A stretch of DNA of 6,264 nucleotides from an uncultured Polymorphobacter sp. (GTDB lineage: Bacteria; Pseudomonadota; Alphaproteobacteria; Sphingomonadales; Sphingomonadaceae), in the NCBI GenBank assembly GCA_937871645.1, contig CALMPZ010000360.1:1-6264 (forward strand), read 5' to 3'. Position numbers and translations under genes: made by a program. Every line of letters begins with the position of its first letter. The first letter of the stretch is position 1. The notes beneath the pieces were generated by a model, which was given only the letters and a program-made list of their open reading frames with translations, ran no database searches and was not told where the DNA came from. Shown piece after piece: positions 1-6,014 of this stretch.

Positions 1-170
1 CGGACATAGGCATTGTCGGTCGAAACCTCGTTGGCGCCGAGCAGCAACAGCGCGATGCCGCCGGCCAGCAGCAGCAACGGCAGCCCGACCATCAGCAGCG
101 GCGTGCGGACGCGGTCCCACAGGCTGCGGCGGGCGGTCAGTTGCGCGGGGTCGATCCGGTCGTGCATCAT
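1..170 (-). CDS. emrA: EmrA/HlyD-type membrane fusion protein, N-terminal part (runs off the window)
   Basis: Periplasmic adaptor of a tripartite drug efflux pump; it would bridge an inner-membrane MFS transporter (EmrB type) and an outer-membrane channel. Only 57 codons are present, beginning MMHDRIDPAQL. They show a short cytoplasmic tail, one membrane anchor at about residues 24-45 (PLLMVGLPLLLLAGGIALLL), and then STDNAYVR, the TDNAYV signature that opens the first beta/lipoyl part of EmrA-like proteins. The ATG at 170-168 overlaps the marR stop as ATGA. An AGGAG lies 6 nt upstream inside the end of marR, which supports this start and translational coupling. A second ATG follows at once. 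The order marR-emrA is usual for self-regulated Emr-type operons, and an emrB gene would be expected beyond position 1. The family assignment is firm; the transported substrate is unknown. Confidence 0.85.
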   Translation of the reverse strand, partial: MMHDRIDPAQLTARRSLWDRVRTPLLMVGLPLLLLAGGIALLLLGANEVSTDNAYV

Positions 171-631
171 GCCCGCTCCTGCTGCGGTGCGTCGGGCAGG
201 GTGGCCGGGCCACGCGCCGAAAGATTGTTCCGCAGCGCCGCGAGGCCATCGTAAAGCGACTCGCGCAGCGGCAGCGAGATGCCGTTGAGCGCTTCCTCGA
301 CCAGGGCCCCGCCGATTTGGCGCAGCTGGTCGAGCAGCGGCCCTGCCGGCTCGGTCAGATAGAGTTTCCAGGCGCGACGGTCGGCCGGGTCGGCGCGGCG
401 TTCGACGAGCCCGGCCTCCTGCAGCCGGTCGACCATGCGGCACAGCGTGATCGTCTCGACTTCGAGATATTCGGCAAGCCCGGCCTGGTTGGTGCCTTCC
501 TGCCGCGACAGCGCGACGAGCACCTGCCACTGCGCCCGGCTGACGCCGAGCGCCCGCGCGCTGGCATCGAAGCGCTTTCGCAGCAGCCGCGAACAATCGC
601 CAATCAGGAATCCGAGCGGGTCATCTTGCAT
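167..631 (-). CDS. MarR-family winged-helix transcriptional regulator
   Basis: Cytoplasmic DNA-binding repressor, probably controlling itself and the efflux gene downstream. From the ATG at 631 the protein is 154 residues, typical for MarR. It has an N-terminal dimerisation helix (about 1-30) and a winged helix-turn-helix at about 46-93. Visible motifs include TNQAGLAEYLEVET and MVDRLQEAGLVERR, and a wing with the signature DPADRRAWKLYLT. A C-terminal helical dimer region follows. A longer frame opens at a TTG at 667, but that would start inside the operator, has no ribosome binding site, and adds residues rich in I and Y coded by AT-rich promoter DNA. ATG 631 is therefore preferred. There is no clear Shine-Dalgarno before it either, and the predicted transcription start falls on or next to it, so the message may be leaderless. 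The stop overlaps the emrA start. Family is certain; the ligand is unknown. Confidence 0.88.
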   Translation of the reverse strand: MQDDPLGFLIGDCSRLLRKRFDASARALGVSRAQWQVLVALSRQEGTNQAGLAEYLEVETITLCRMVDRLQEAGLVERRADPADRRAWKLYLTEPAGPLLDQLRQIGGALVEEALNGISLPLRESLYDGLAALRNNLSARGPATLPDAPQQERA

Positions 632-638
632 GCCGCAT

Positions 639-667
639 ATATAATATACATTGCTTATTATGTGCAA
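639..667 (-). promoter_or_regulatory. Candidate sigma-70 promoter of marR-emrA
   Basis: Read on the minus strand, TTGCAC (667-662) is followed after 17 nt by TTATAT (644-639), a fair -35/-10 pair in an AT-rich patch that contrasts with the surrounding high GC. Transcription would begin about 7 nt later, near 632, that is at the marR ATG. The -35 box lies inside the palindrome at 649-669. This is pattern matching only. Confidence 0.5.
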
Positions 668-669
668 TG
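649..669. promoter_or_regulatory. Probable MarR operator (21-bp palindrome)
   Basis: CATTGC (649-654) and GCAATG (664-669) form perfect 6-bp arms, with AT/AT matching around the centre: 8 of 10 base pairs are symmetrical about position 659. Size and one-base centre fit a MarR dimer site. It covers the -35 region of the presumed marR promoter, as expected for autorepression, and lies only 4 bp beyond the manC stop. It is seen in the sequence; binding is inferred. Confidence 0.6.
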
Positions 670-673
670 CGAT

Positions 674-2002
674 TCAAACCGCGCCCTTGACCACGCTCTC
701 CACGATGAGCAGCCGCGCACCGCTTGCCGACACGATGATATCGCCCGCTACGGTGTCGGCGCTGGCGAGCCGCTTGCCCGCCACTTCGGCCGCACCGGCA
801 ATGACGGTGACGCGCGCCGCCGGCGCTTTCCAGCTGGCACCGGCGTCGATGGCAATCTCGTACACCCGCACGCCGTCGCCTTCGGTCAGCCGGCGCAGGG
901 CGCCGCCGGCGAAGCTCTCGACACGCGGATGCACCAGCGCGGCGTCGCCCGCCAGCCGGTCGACAATCTTGCGCACGCCCTGCGTCTGGCCGGCGGCGCT
1001 GACCAGCACCGCATCAGCGGTCGCGACGATGACCAGGTCGTGCACGCCGATGGTCGCCAGAATCGGCCCGTCGCTGCGCAGCAGGCAGCGCTGCGTATCG
1101 ACGGCGATGACGTTGCCGCTGCTGACGTTGCCGTCGCCGTCGGCGGGGCCGAGGTCGCGCAGCGCGTCCCATGACCCGATATCCGACCAGCCCATCGCCA
1201 CCGGCACAACGGCGACGCGTTCGGCGCGTTCGAAAACGGCATAGTCGATGGAGTCGGCAGGACAGCCGGCAAAAATCGCTGCATCGGGGGTGATCGTGGT
1301 GCCGTCGCGCCGGGCTGCGGCAAAGGCGCGCTGGCAGGCGTCGCGCATCGCCGGCGCGTGCTGCGCCAGTTCTTCGAGCAATACATCGGCGCGCATCAGG
1401 AAGATGCCGCCGTTCCACGCATGGCGGCCTTCGACGAGCCAGCGCGTCGCGGTCGTCACGTCGGGCTTTTCGACGAATTTGACGACCTTGTTGACCCCGA
1501 CCGCGAGCACGTCACCGATTTCGATATAGCCATAGCCCGTCGCCGGATGGTCGGGCGTGATGCCGAAGGTCACCAGCCAGCCGGCCTCGGCGAGCGGCAA
1601 TGCGGTGGCGACCGCGGCCTGCAAGACTTCGGGGCGGGCGATATGGTGGTCGGACGGCATCACCAGCATCAGCCCCGCCGGATCCTGCCGCAGCACCTCC
1701 AGCGCCGCGAGCGCGATCGCGGGCGCGGTATTGCGCGCGACGGGCTCGAGGATCAGCGCGCCTGGCGCCGCGCCGATGCCGGCGAGCTGGTCGCCAATGG
1801 TTGCGGCATGTGCCGCGCTGGCGACCACCAGCGGCGGATGGTAGCGCGCCCCGTCGGCACAGCGCGCGGCAGTCGCCTGCAGCATCGTCGCCGCTTCGGT
1901 CAGGCTGATCAGCTGCTTGGGCATGGCCGCACGCGACACCGGCCACAGCCGCGCGCCGACACCGCCCGACAACAGCACAGGCCAGATACGCTTTTGGGTC
2001 AT
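674..2002 (-). CDS. manC: Mannose-1-phosphate guanylyltransferase (GDP-mannose pyrophosphorylase)
   Basis: Makes GDP-mannose from GTP and mannose-1-phosphate in the cytoplasm, a precursor for exopolysaccharide and O-antigen sugars. From the ATG at 2002 it is 442 residues. The nucleotidyltransferase fold shows the signature GGVGARLWPVSR at 13-24 with K29, LEPVARNTAPA at 85-95, MPSDH at 115-119, FVEKP at 176-180, WNGGIF at 196-201 and GWSDIGSW at 271-278. A C-terminal part (about 365-440) resembles the cupin domain of bifunctional ManC/PMI enzymes but is short and lacks the metal-binding His/Glu cluster, so only the guanylyltransferase activity is expected. The frame is open upstream to 2104, but GGAGA at 2011-2007 sits 4 nt before ATG 2002, and the family starts there. 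It is divergent from prsK, which controls exopolysaccharide-linked genes. No terminator is seen before marR. Symbol cpsB is also used for this family. Confidence 0.9.
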   Translation of the reverse strand: MTQKRIWPVLLSGGVGARLWPVSRAAMPKQLISLTEAATMLQATAARCADGARYHPPLVVASAAHAATIGDQLAGIGAAPGALILEPVARNTAPAIALAALEVLRQDPAGLMLVMPSDHHIARPEVLQAAVATALPLAEAGWLVTFGITPDHPATGYGYIEIGDVLAVGVNKVVKFVEKPDVTTATRWLVEGRHAWNGGIFLMRADVLLEELAQHAPAMRDACQRAFAAARRDGTTITPDAAIFAGCPADSIDYAVFERAERVAVVPVAMGWSDIGSWDALRDLGPADGDGNVSSGNVIAVDTQRCLLRSDGPILATIGVHDLVIVATADAVLVSAAGQTQGVRKIVDRLAGDAALVHPRVESFAGGALRRLTEGDGVRVYEIAIDAGASWKAPAARVTVIAGAAEVAGKRLASADTVAGDIIVSASGARLLIVESVVKGAV

Positions 2003-2037
2003 ACCGTCTCCGTTGATTGACGCAGCGCCTACTTGAA

Positions 2038-2054
2038 TGCGACACCTGCGCCAA
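2038..2054 (-). promoter_or_regulatory. Candidate sigma-54 (-24/-12) promoter of manC
   Basis: On the minus strand TTGGCGCAGGTGTCGCA has GG and GC separated by exactly 10 nt. It matches 9 of the 12 defined positions of TGGCACG-N4-TTGCW; mismatches are in GCA for ACG and TC for TT. Transcription would start near 2027, giving a leader of about 25 nt that contains the GGAGA before manC. PrsR, encoded divergently, is a sigma-54 activator. A single weak match of this length can arise by chance. Confidence 0.35.
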
Positions 2055-2119
2055 GCGGAAGTCGCCGTTTGGCGAAGTAAGCCCGAACCGGCGGTGCAAG
2101 CCACGGTTCCATGCGCAGG
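2045..2119. promoter_or_regulatory. Nested dyads in the manC-prsK divergent region (structured leader or enhancer sites)
   Basis: Three perfect inverted repeats nest like a three-way junction: CCTGCGC (2045-2051) with GCGCAGG (2113-2119), TCGCC (2062-2066) with GGCGA (2071-2075) around a GTTT loop, and GAACCG (2085-2090) with CGGTTC (2104-2109). As RNA on the plus strand the outer stem would end in the prsK Shine-Dalgarno; as DNA the inner dyads lie 20-60 bp upstream of the manC -24 element, where an enhancer-binding protein could sit. I do not recognise a known riboswitch class. The complementarity is seen; both roles are inferred. Confidence 0.35.
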
Positions 2120-2125
2120 GGGAGG
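2118..2125 (+). promoter_or_regulatory. Ribosome binding site deciding the prsK start
   Basis: GGGGGAGG is the only purine-rich Shine-Dalgarno in the leader and lies 11 nt before the GTG at 2137. That is slightly long but workable. The in-frame ATG at 2017 has no such site and would add a charged 40-residue tail foreign to the family. Confidence 0.55.
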
Positions 2126-2136
2126 ACAAAGCCACC

Positions 2137-2862
2137 GTGTTGACCGACGTCGGACTGTTCAGTCACGCAGTCGCTGCGCTCGGATTCGGTGCCTTGGCTG
2201 CGGTTCTGCTGACGCGGCGCTCGCAAAGCGGCACCAGCCTGTGGTTGATTGCCGCCGCGCTGGTCACGATGGTCTGGGCACTGGTCGTCGTGCTGGCCGA
2301 AAGCTACGGCGGTGCCTGGCAGCTGTGGGCGTCGCCGGCCGAGACATTGCGCTCGGCAGCGTGGATCGCCTTCCTGCTGGCGGTGTTGCGGCGCAGCTGG
2401 CGGCTCGACGAGCGGCGGCGCTCGACGTTCCTGATTGCCAGCCTGCTCGGCTTTGTCGTGGCGCTGCAGTTGCTGCTCGATCTTGTCTGGGCGCTCGGCG
2501 TGGTGCCGCTGGCGAACCAGCCGCTGCTCGCCTCGACGCTGGTCATCAGCCGCATGGCGATGGCGATCGCCGGACTGGTGATGCTGCACAATCTATTCGT
2601 CAACGCCGACCCTGAAAGCCAGGGCGAAGTGCGGCTGCTGTGCATCGGCCTGGCGGGCGTGTTTGCCTATGATCTCAACTACTACACGCTGATTTTCCTG
2701 TTCGGTAACCCGTCGGTCGACTTGTACAACATCCGCGGTGCGGTCGACGTGATCGTGGTGCCGCTGCTGCTGGTATCGTCGAACCAGAACTGGGCGGCGC
2801 GCGTCCATGTGTCGCGACAAGTCGTGTTCCACTCGCTGTCATCCTTCTGTCGTTCAGCATGA
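2137..2862 (+). CDS. prsK: PrsK-type histidine kinase, N-terminal membrane part (frame broken)
   Basis: First part of the PEP-CTERM/exosortase-associated sensor kinase PrsK. From GTG 2137 it gives 241 residues starting MLTDVGLFSHAVAALGF, a typical PrsK opening. It holds about seven membrane helices: near residues 5-24, 32-51, 70-84, 94-119, 132-150, 165-188 and 196-213. The ending SRQVVFHS is the conserved stretch after the seventh helix. The frame then runs into a few out-of-frame residues and stops at TGA 2860-2862, whereas PrsK proteins normally continue through more helices, a GAF-like domain and the kinase core to roughly 680 residues. That continuation is present in another frame from about 2853. 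The stop overlaps an ATG (ATGA), so the second part might be re-initiated. An 11-nt insertion is the best explanation of the break. PrsK identity is confident; the functional state is not. Confidence 0.8.
   Translation: MLTDVGLFSHAVAALGFGALAAVLLTRRSQSGTSLWLIAAALVTMVWALVVVLAESYGGAWQLWASPAETLRSAAWIAFLLAVLRRSWRLDERRRSTFLIASLLGFVVALQLLLDLVWALGVVPLANQPLLASTLVISRMAMAIAGLVMLHNLFVNADPESQGEVRLLCIGLAGVFAYDLNYYTLIFLFGNPSVDLYNIRGAVDVIVVPLLLVSSNQNWAARVHVSRQVVFHSLSSFCRSA
2836..2851 (+). repeat. prsK: Short direct repeat at the prsK frame break
   Basis: CTGTCATCCTTCTGTC contains two CTGTC copies (2836-2840 and 2847-2851) with an 11-nt period. Removing one period joins CTG TCG TTC AGC ATG ATC in a single frame, giving VVFHS-LSFSMI-GVYLIV. 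The repeat and the frame arithmetic are visible directly; that it is an insertion is inferred. Confidence 0.55.
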
Positions 2863-4232
2863 TCGGCGTTTATCTGATCGTCATGGCGACGGCCGCCTAC
2901 GGGCTGCGCCTCGTCGGTGGCGACTGGGGCCGGTTGCTGCAAATCACCTTCCTGTTCGCGATGGTGCTGCTGGCGGTCGTGGTGCTGGTGTCGCCGCGCT
3001 TCCGGGCCTGGCTGCGGGTGCTGATTGCCAAGAACTTCTTCACCTACAAATATGACTACCGGCAAGAATGGTTGCGCTTCATCGCGACGGTTTCGGGTGC
3101 CGGTGCCGGGCTCGGCAGCCTGTCCGAACGCGTCATTCGCGGCGTCTGCACCGTTGTCGATTCGCCGGGCGGGGTGCTGTTCACGCTGGACAGCGACGGC
3201 AATTATGCCGTGGCGGCGACCTGGCGGTTCGACGGTTTCGCCGCTGCCCCGGTGTCCGCCGACGGCGCATTGGCCGGGTTCCTGGCAAACCGCCAGCGCA
3301 TCATCGACCTTGACGAACTGCGCGCCGGCAGCGGCGACTATGGCGCGGTGCGGTTGCCGTCCTGGGCCGCGACCGACGCGCGCGCCTGGCTGGTCATCCC
3401 GCTCACCCACCTTGAGCGCCTCGAAGGCTTTCTGGTGATCGAGCGCACGCTTGTCGCGCGCGGCCTCAACTGGGAAGACTTCGACCTGTTGCGTACGCTG
3501 GGGCGTCAGGCTGCTAGCTATATCGCCGAAGCGGCAAGCCAGGAGGCGCTCGACGAAGCCGGCAAGTTCGAGGAGTTCAACCGGCGCTTCGCATTCATTA
3601 TGCACGACCTCAAGAATCTGGTGAGCCAATTGTCGCTGGTGGCGCGCAACGCCGAGCGCCATGCCGACAATCCGGCGTTCCGCGCCGATATGGTGGCGAC
3701 ACTGCAAAGCTCGGTCGGCAAGATGAACGATCTGCTGGCGCGGCTGTCGCAGCGCGAAATCAGCAAGGGCGACGGCGTCACCGTGCTCGATGTCGACAAG
3801 CTCGTTGCCGATGTGGTTGCGTCGAAAAAGCCCGGCTATCCGCAGCTTGCACTGACGTCGTCGGGCAAGCCGGTCGAGGTTTCCGGCGACGGCGCCCAGC
3901 TAGAACAGATGTTCGCGCATCTGATCCAGAATGCCATAGACGCCAGCGTCGATGCGACTGCGGTCACCGTCAGCGTGGCGAGCGGCGCCGATGAAGTGGC
4001 GATTGCCGTTGCCGATCAGGGTGTCGGCATGACGCCGGCGTTCCTGCGCAATGATTTGTTCCGGCCGTTTCATTCGACCAAGCCCGGTGGTTTCGGTATT
4101 GGGGCCTATGAAGCACGGACAATCGTGCGCAACATGGGCGGGCAACTTGACGTCGCCAGCACACCGGGTGAAGGGACTGTATTTACCGTGCGATTGCCGA
4201 TCCATCACGCAGTCGGGAGAATAGCCTCGTGA
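2859..4232 (+). CDS. prsK: PrsK-type histidine kinase, C-terminal part (two helices, GAF-like, kinase core)
   Basis: The catalytic part of PrsK, 457 residues from ATG 2859. Two membrane helices come first (about 1-18 and 26-45), then the PrsK hallmark KNFFTYKYDYRQEWLRF (58-74). A GAF-like sensor region spans about 85-225 and is followed by a short coiled linker. The histidine kinase core has phospho-acceptor H249 in FIMHDLKNL, the N box HLIQNAIDAS with N358, the G1 box ADQGVGM at 385-391, the F box PFHST at 403-407 and the G2 box KPGGFGIGAYEA at 408-419; all key residues are intact. It is predicted to autophosphorylate and pass phosphate to PrsR, whose GTG start overlaps this stop as GTGA. 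The ATG overlaps the stop of the N-terminal fragment, so coupled translation is possible; otherwise the piece is the tail of a frameshifted gene. No separate ribosome binding site is seen. Family assignment is strong. Confidence 0.88.
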   Translation: MIGVYLIVMATAAYGLRLVGGDWGRLLQITFLFAMVLLAVVVLVSPRFRAWLRVLIAKNFFTYKYDYRQEWLRFIATVSGAGAGLGSLSERVIRGVCTVVDSPGGVLFTLDSDGNYAVAATWRFDGFAAAPVSADGALAGFLANRQRIIDLDELRAGSGDYGAVRLPSWAATDARAWLVIPLTHLERLEGFLVIERTLVARGLNWEDFDLLRTLGRQAASYIAEAASQEALDEAGKFEEFNRRFAFIMHDLKNLVSQLSLVARNAERHADNPAFRADMVATLQSSVGKMNDLLARLSQREISKGDGVTVLDVDKLVADVVASKKPGYPQLALTSSGKPVEVSGDGAQLEQMFAHLIQNAIDASVDATAVTVSVASGADEVAIAVADQGVGMTPAFLRNDLFRPFHSTKPGGFGIGAYEARTIVRNMGGQLDVASTPGEGTVFTVRLPIHHAVGRIAS

Positions 4233-5593
4233 GCGAGGCCAACCCGCGTCCGAAACTGCTCGTCGTCGAAGATGACGAGGGGCTGCAGCGCCAGTTGCGC
4301 TGGGCGTACGAAGACTATGACGTGACGATTGCCGGCGACCGCGAATCGGCGATTGCAGCGCTGCACGCGATCGAACCGGCAGTGGTGACACTCGACCTTG
4401 GCCTGCCGCCCGACCCTGACGGCACCAGCGAGGGGTTTGCGACGCTCGAGGAAATCATGGCACTGCGGCCCAATACCAAGGTCATTGTCGCGTCGGGCCA
4501 TGGGGCCCGCGAAAGCGCGCTCGGCGCCATCGCCAAGGGCGCGTTCGATTTCTATCAGAAGCCCGTCGATATCGACGAACTCGGCCACATCGTCCGCCGC
4601 GCGATGCATGTCCACGCGCTTGAGGAGGAGAACCGCCGATTGCAACGTGCGGCGACCGGCGAGGGCGTCGTCGGCGGCATCATCACCGGCGCGCCCGAAA
4701 TGCTCAAGGTCGCGCGGATGATCGAGCGCGTCGCCAGCGCCGATGTCTCGGTGATGCTGCTCGGCGCCAGCGGCACCGGCAAGGAGCTGCTCGCCAAGGG
4801 GCTGCACGACAATTCGCTGCGCTTGCATGGCCCGTTCATCGCCATCAACTGCGCGGCAATCCCCGAAACTTTGCTCGAATCGGAACTGTTCGGTTACGAA
4901 AAGGGCGCGTTCACCGGCGCCGTCAAGTCGATGGAGGGCAAAATCGAGCGCGCCGAAGGCGGCACGCTGTTTCTTGATGAAGTCGGCGACATTCCGCTGC
5001 CGCTGCAGGTCAAGCTGCTGCGCTTCCTGCAGGAACGCGTCATCGAACGCATCGGCGGCCGTCGGCCGATCCCGGTCGATGCCCGCATCATCTGCGCGAG
5101 GCACCAGAACCTCGAAGCGATGATTGTGTCGGGCGGATTCCGTGAAGATCTCTATTACCGCCTCGCCGAAATCGTCGTGCGCATCCCGTCGCTGTCCGAA
5201 CGCCAGGGCGACGCCGAATTGCTCGCGCACCACTTCCTCAGCAAGTTCGCGCGCGAGCACCGCCGGCAGATCAAGGGCTTCACGCCCGCCGCACTGGCGA
5301 AAATCGCTGACTGGCCGTGGCCGGGCAATGTCCGCGAACTCGAAAACCGCATCAAGCGCGCCGTCATCATGGCCGAAGGCAACCGGCTGACCCCCGACGA
5401 CCTCGATCTCGGCAGCGGCGACGAGGAAAGCACCTCGCTCAACCTCAAGCGCGTGCGCGAAATCGCCGAGCGCCGCGCCATCGAGCAGGCCATCGCGCGG
5501 TGCGAAGGCAATATCTCGCTGACCGCCAAGCTGCTCGGCATCAGCCGCCCGACACTGTACTACATGCTCAAGGACCACGGGCTCGAAGCCTGA
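4229..5593 (+). CDS. prsR: PrsR: PEP-CTERM-associated sigma-54-dependent response regulator
   Basis: NtrC-class activator, 454 residues, full length for the family; it uses phosphorylation by PrsK and ATP hydrolysis to open RpoN promoters of PEP-CTERM/exopolysaccharide genes. The receiver domain (about 8-128) has acidic E14-D16, phospho-acceptor D56 in TLDLGLPP, and K111 in the KPVD motif. The AAA+ domain (about 150-380) shows Walker A GASGTGKE at 179-186, the sigma-54 contact loop GAFTGA at 226-231, Walker [12 protein letters not shown] at 244-254, and [17 protein letters not shown] Fis-type helix-turn-helix ends the protein (about 426-450: [20 protein letters not shown]). The GTG start at 4229 overlaps the prsK stop (GTGA), with GGGAGA 8 nt upstream. 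One oddity: residue 291 (codon AGG at 5099-5101, in CARHQNL) is Arg where the family usually has Thr (CATHQ) in the sensor I region, which may harm ATPase function. Confidence 0.93.
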   Translation: MSEANPRPKLLVVEDDEGLQRQLRWAYEDYDVTIAGDRESAIAALHAIEPAVVTLDLGLPPDPDGTSEGFATLEEIMALRPNTKVIVASGHGARESALGAIAKGAFDFYQKPVDIDELGHIVRRAMHVHALEEENRRLQRAATGEGVVGGIITGAPEMLKVARMIERVASADVSVMLLGASGTGKELLAKGLHDNSLRLHGPFIAINCAAIPETLLESELFGYEKGAFTGAVKSMEGKIERAEGGTLFLDEVGDIPLPLQVKLLRFLQERVIERIGGRRPIPVDARIICARHQNLEAMIVSGGFREDLYYRLAEIVVRIPSLSERQGDAELLAHHFLSKFAREHRRQIKGFTPAALAKIADWPWPGNVRELENRIKRAVIMAEGNRLTPDDLDLGSGDEESTSLNLKRVREIAERRAIEQAIARCEGNISLTAKLLGISRPTLYYMLKDHGLEA

Positions 5594-5600
5594 TTTCGGA

Positions 5601-5619
5601 CGCGGCGCTGCGATTTTTA
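5601..5619 (+). terminator. Weak candidate terminator after prsR
   Basis: CGCG and TGCG can pair (one G-T) around a 4-nt loop, directly followed by ATTTTTA, starting about 8 nt after the prsR stop. The stem is very short, so this is a weak rho-independent candidate. Confidence 0.25.
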
Positions 5620-5631
5620 TGACGCCCGTGC

Positions 5632-5660
5632 TTGCACTCGGCGGCGGCGCGGCCTAAGGC
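5632..5660 (+). promoter_or_regulatory. Candidate promoter of the tRNA-Pro gene
   Basis: TTGCAC (5632-5637) and TAAGGC (5655-5660) are separated by exactly 17 nt. The predicted start near 5667 leaves only a few bases before the mature tRNA 5' end at 5671, which suits a tRNA promoter. Confidence 0.45.
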
Positions 5661-5670
5661 ACACGCCGGT

Positions 5671-5747
5671 CGGAGCGTGGCGCAGCCTGGTAGCGCATTA
5701 GACTGGGGGTCTAAGGGTCGCAGGTTCGAATCCTGTCGCTCCGACCA
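5671..5747 (+). tRNA. tRNA-Pro (anticodon GGG)
   Basis: A complete 77-nt cloverleaf with encoded CCA. The acceptor CGGAGCG (5671-5677) pairs with CGCTCCG (5737-5743), followed by discriminator A and CCA. The D arm has GCGC/GCGC around AGCCTGGTA. The anticodon stem TTAGA/TCTAA encloses the loop CTGGGGG, in which the anticodon is GGG, reading CCC and CCU proline codons. The T arm GCAGG-TTCGAAT-CCTGT carries the invariant TTCGAAT. It stands alone, with its own likely promoter, and converges on the spanin genes 21 nt downstream. Confidence 0.97.
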
Positions 5748-5768
5748 GTTTCCCCCAAATCAGAAAAT

Positions 5769-6014
5769 TCAGCGTGGCCAAGCCTCGACTGCCACCCGTC
5801 GCCGTGCGTCGCAATCGACATAGAGCGCGGTCACGTTGCTGACCCACGCCACCGCCTCGCCCGCGGTCGCGAACATCCGCGGCAGTGGCGCACAGGCAAT
5901 CAGGCTTTCAGCGGGCGGCGGCGACAGCGGCATTGGCGGCGTCGATGCTGGCCTGCCCGATGTGCACGCCGACAGCATCAGGGCAAGCAGCGGCAGCAGC
6001 GGGGCTTTGGACAT
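5769..6014 (-). CDS. Rz1-like outer-membrane spanin (o-spanin) lipoprotein, phage lysis
   Basis: 81 residues from ATG 6014. The signal peptide MSKAPLLPLLALMLSAC ends in a lipobox (LSAC) with lipidated Cys17, leaving a mature chain of 65 residues. Right after it is a Pro-rich stretch (STPPMPLSPPP), the standard mark of Rz1 o-spanins, then two further Cys and a C-terminal helix ending WVSNVTALYVDCDARRRVAVEAW, written here as motif pieces: WVSNVTALY and DCDARRR. Such proteins sit in the outer membrane and, with an inner-membrane i-spanin, fuse the membranes at the end of phage lysis. GAGG lies 9 nt before the ATG. The gene begins inside a coiled-coil frame (5908-6258) in the +1 register, the Rz/Rz1 arrangement. 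The start of the overlap and both motifs agree, so the call is good; homology cannot be searched here. An unrelated small lipoprotein is the alternative. Confidence 0.65.
   Translation of the reverse strand: MSKAPLLPLLALMLSACTSGRPASTPPMPLSPPPAESLIACAPLPRMFATAGEAVAWVSNVTALYVDCDARRRVAVEAWPR

Noticed and set aside
632..667. TTG at 667 as the start of marR
   Set aside because: It lies inside the palindrome and -35 box, and its extra codons are the AT-rich promoter itself.
317..1174. Long plus-strand frame opposite marR and the end of manC
   Set aside because: It is the antisense reflection of two confidently assigned genes and crosses their intergenic operator.
2017..2136. Upstream ATG at 2017 as the start of prsK
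   Set aside because: No ribosome binding site, it overlaps the dyads and the manC promoter region, and the added residues are charged and Cys-rich, unlike PrsK N-termini. GTG 2137 after GGGGGAGG fits better.
2091..2136. Resemblance of GGTGCAAGCC and GACAAAGCCACCG to cobalamin or cyclic-di-GMP (GEMM) riboswitch cores
   Set aside because: Only short strings match. The paired partner GGCAAACC, the second GEMM helix and the cobalamin B12 box are absent.
2821..2862. Programmed -1 ribosomal frameshift in prsK
   Set aside because: No X-XXY-YYZ slippery heptamer or obvious downstream stem is visible; the 11-nt repeat explains the break more simply.
4205..5578. Long antisense frame opposite prsR (and a similar one at 2682-3707 opposite prsK)
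   Set aside because: Composition is that of the reverse of real, motif-rich coding DNA of high GC; no recognisable domain, start or ribosome binding site.
5632..5823. Small plus-strand frame crossing the tRNA gene
   Set aside because: It encodes the tRNA in its middle and has no coding signature.
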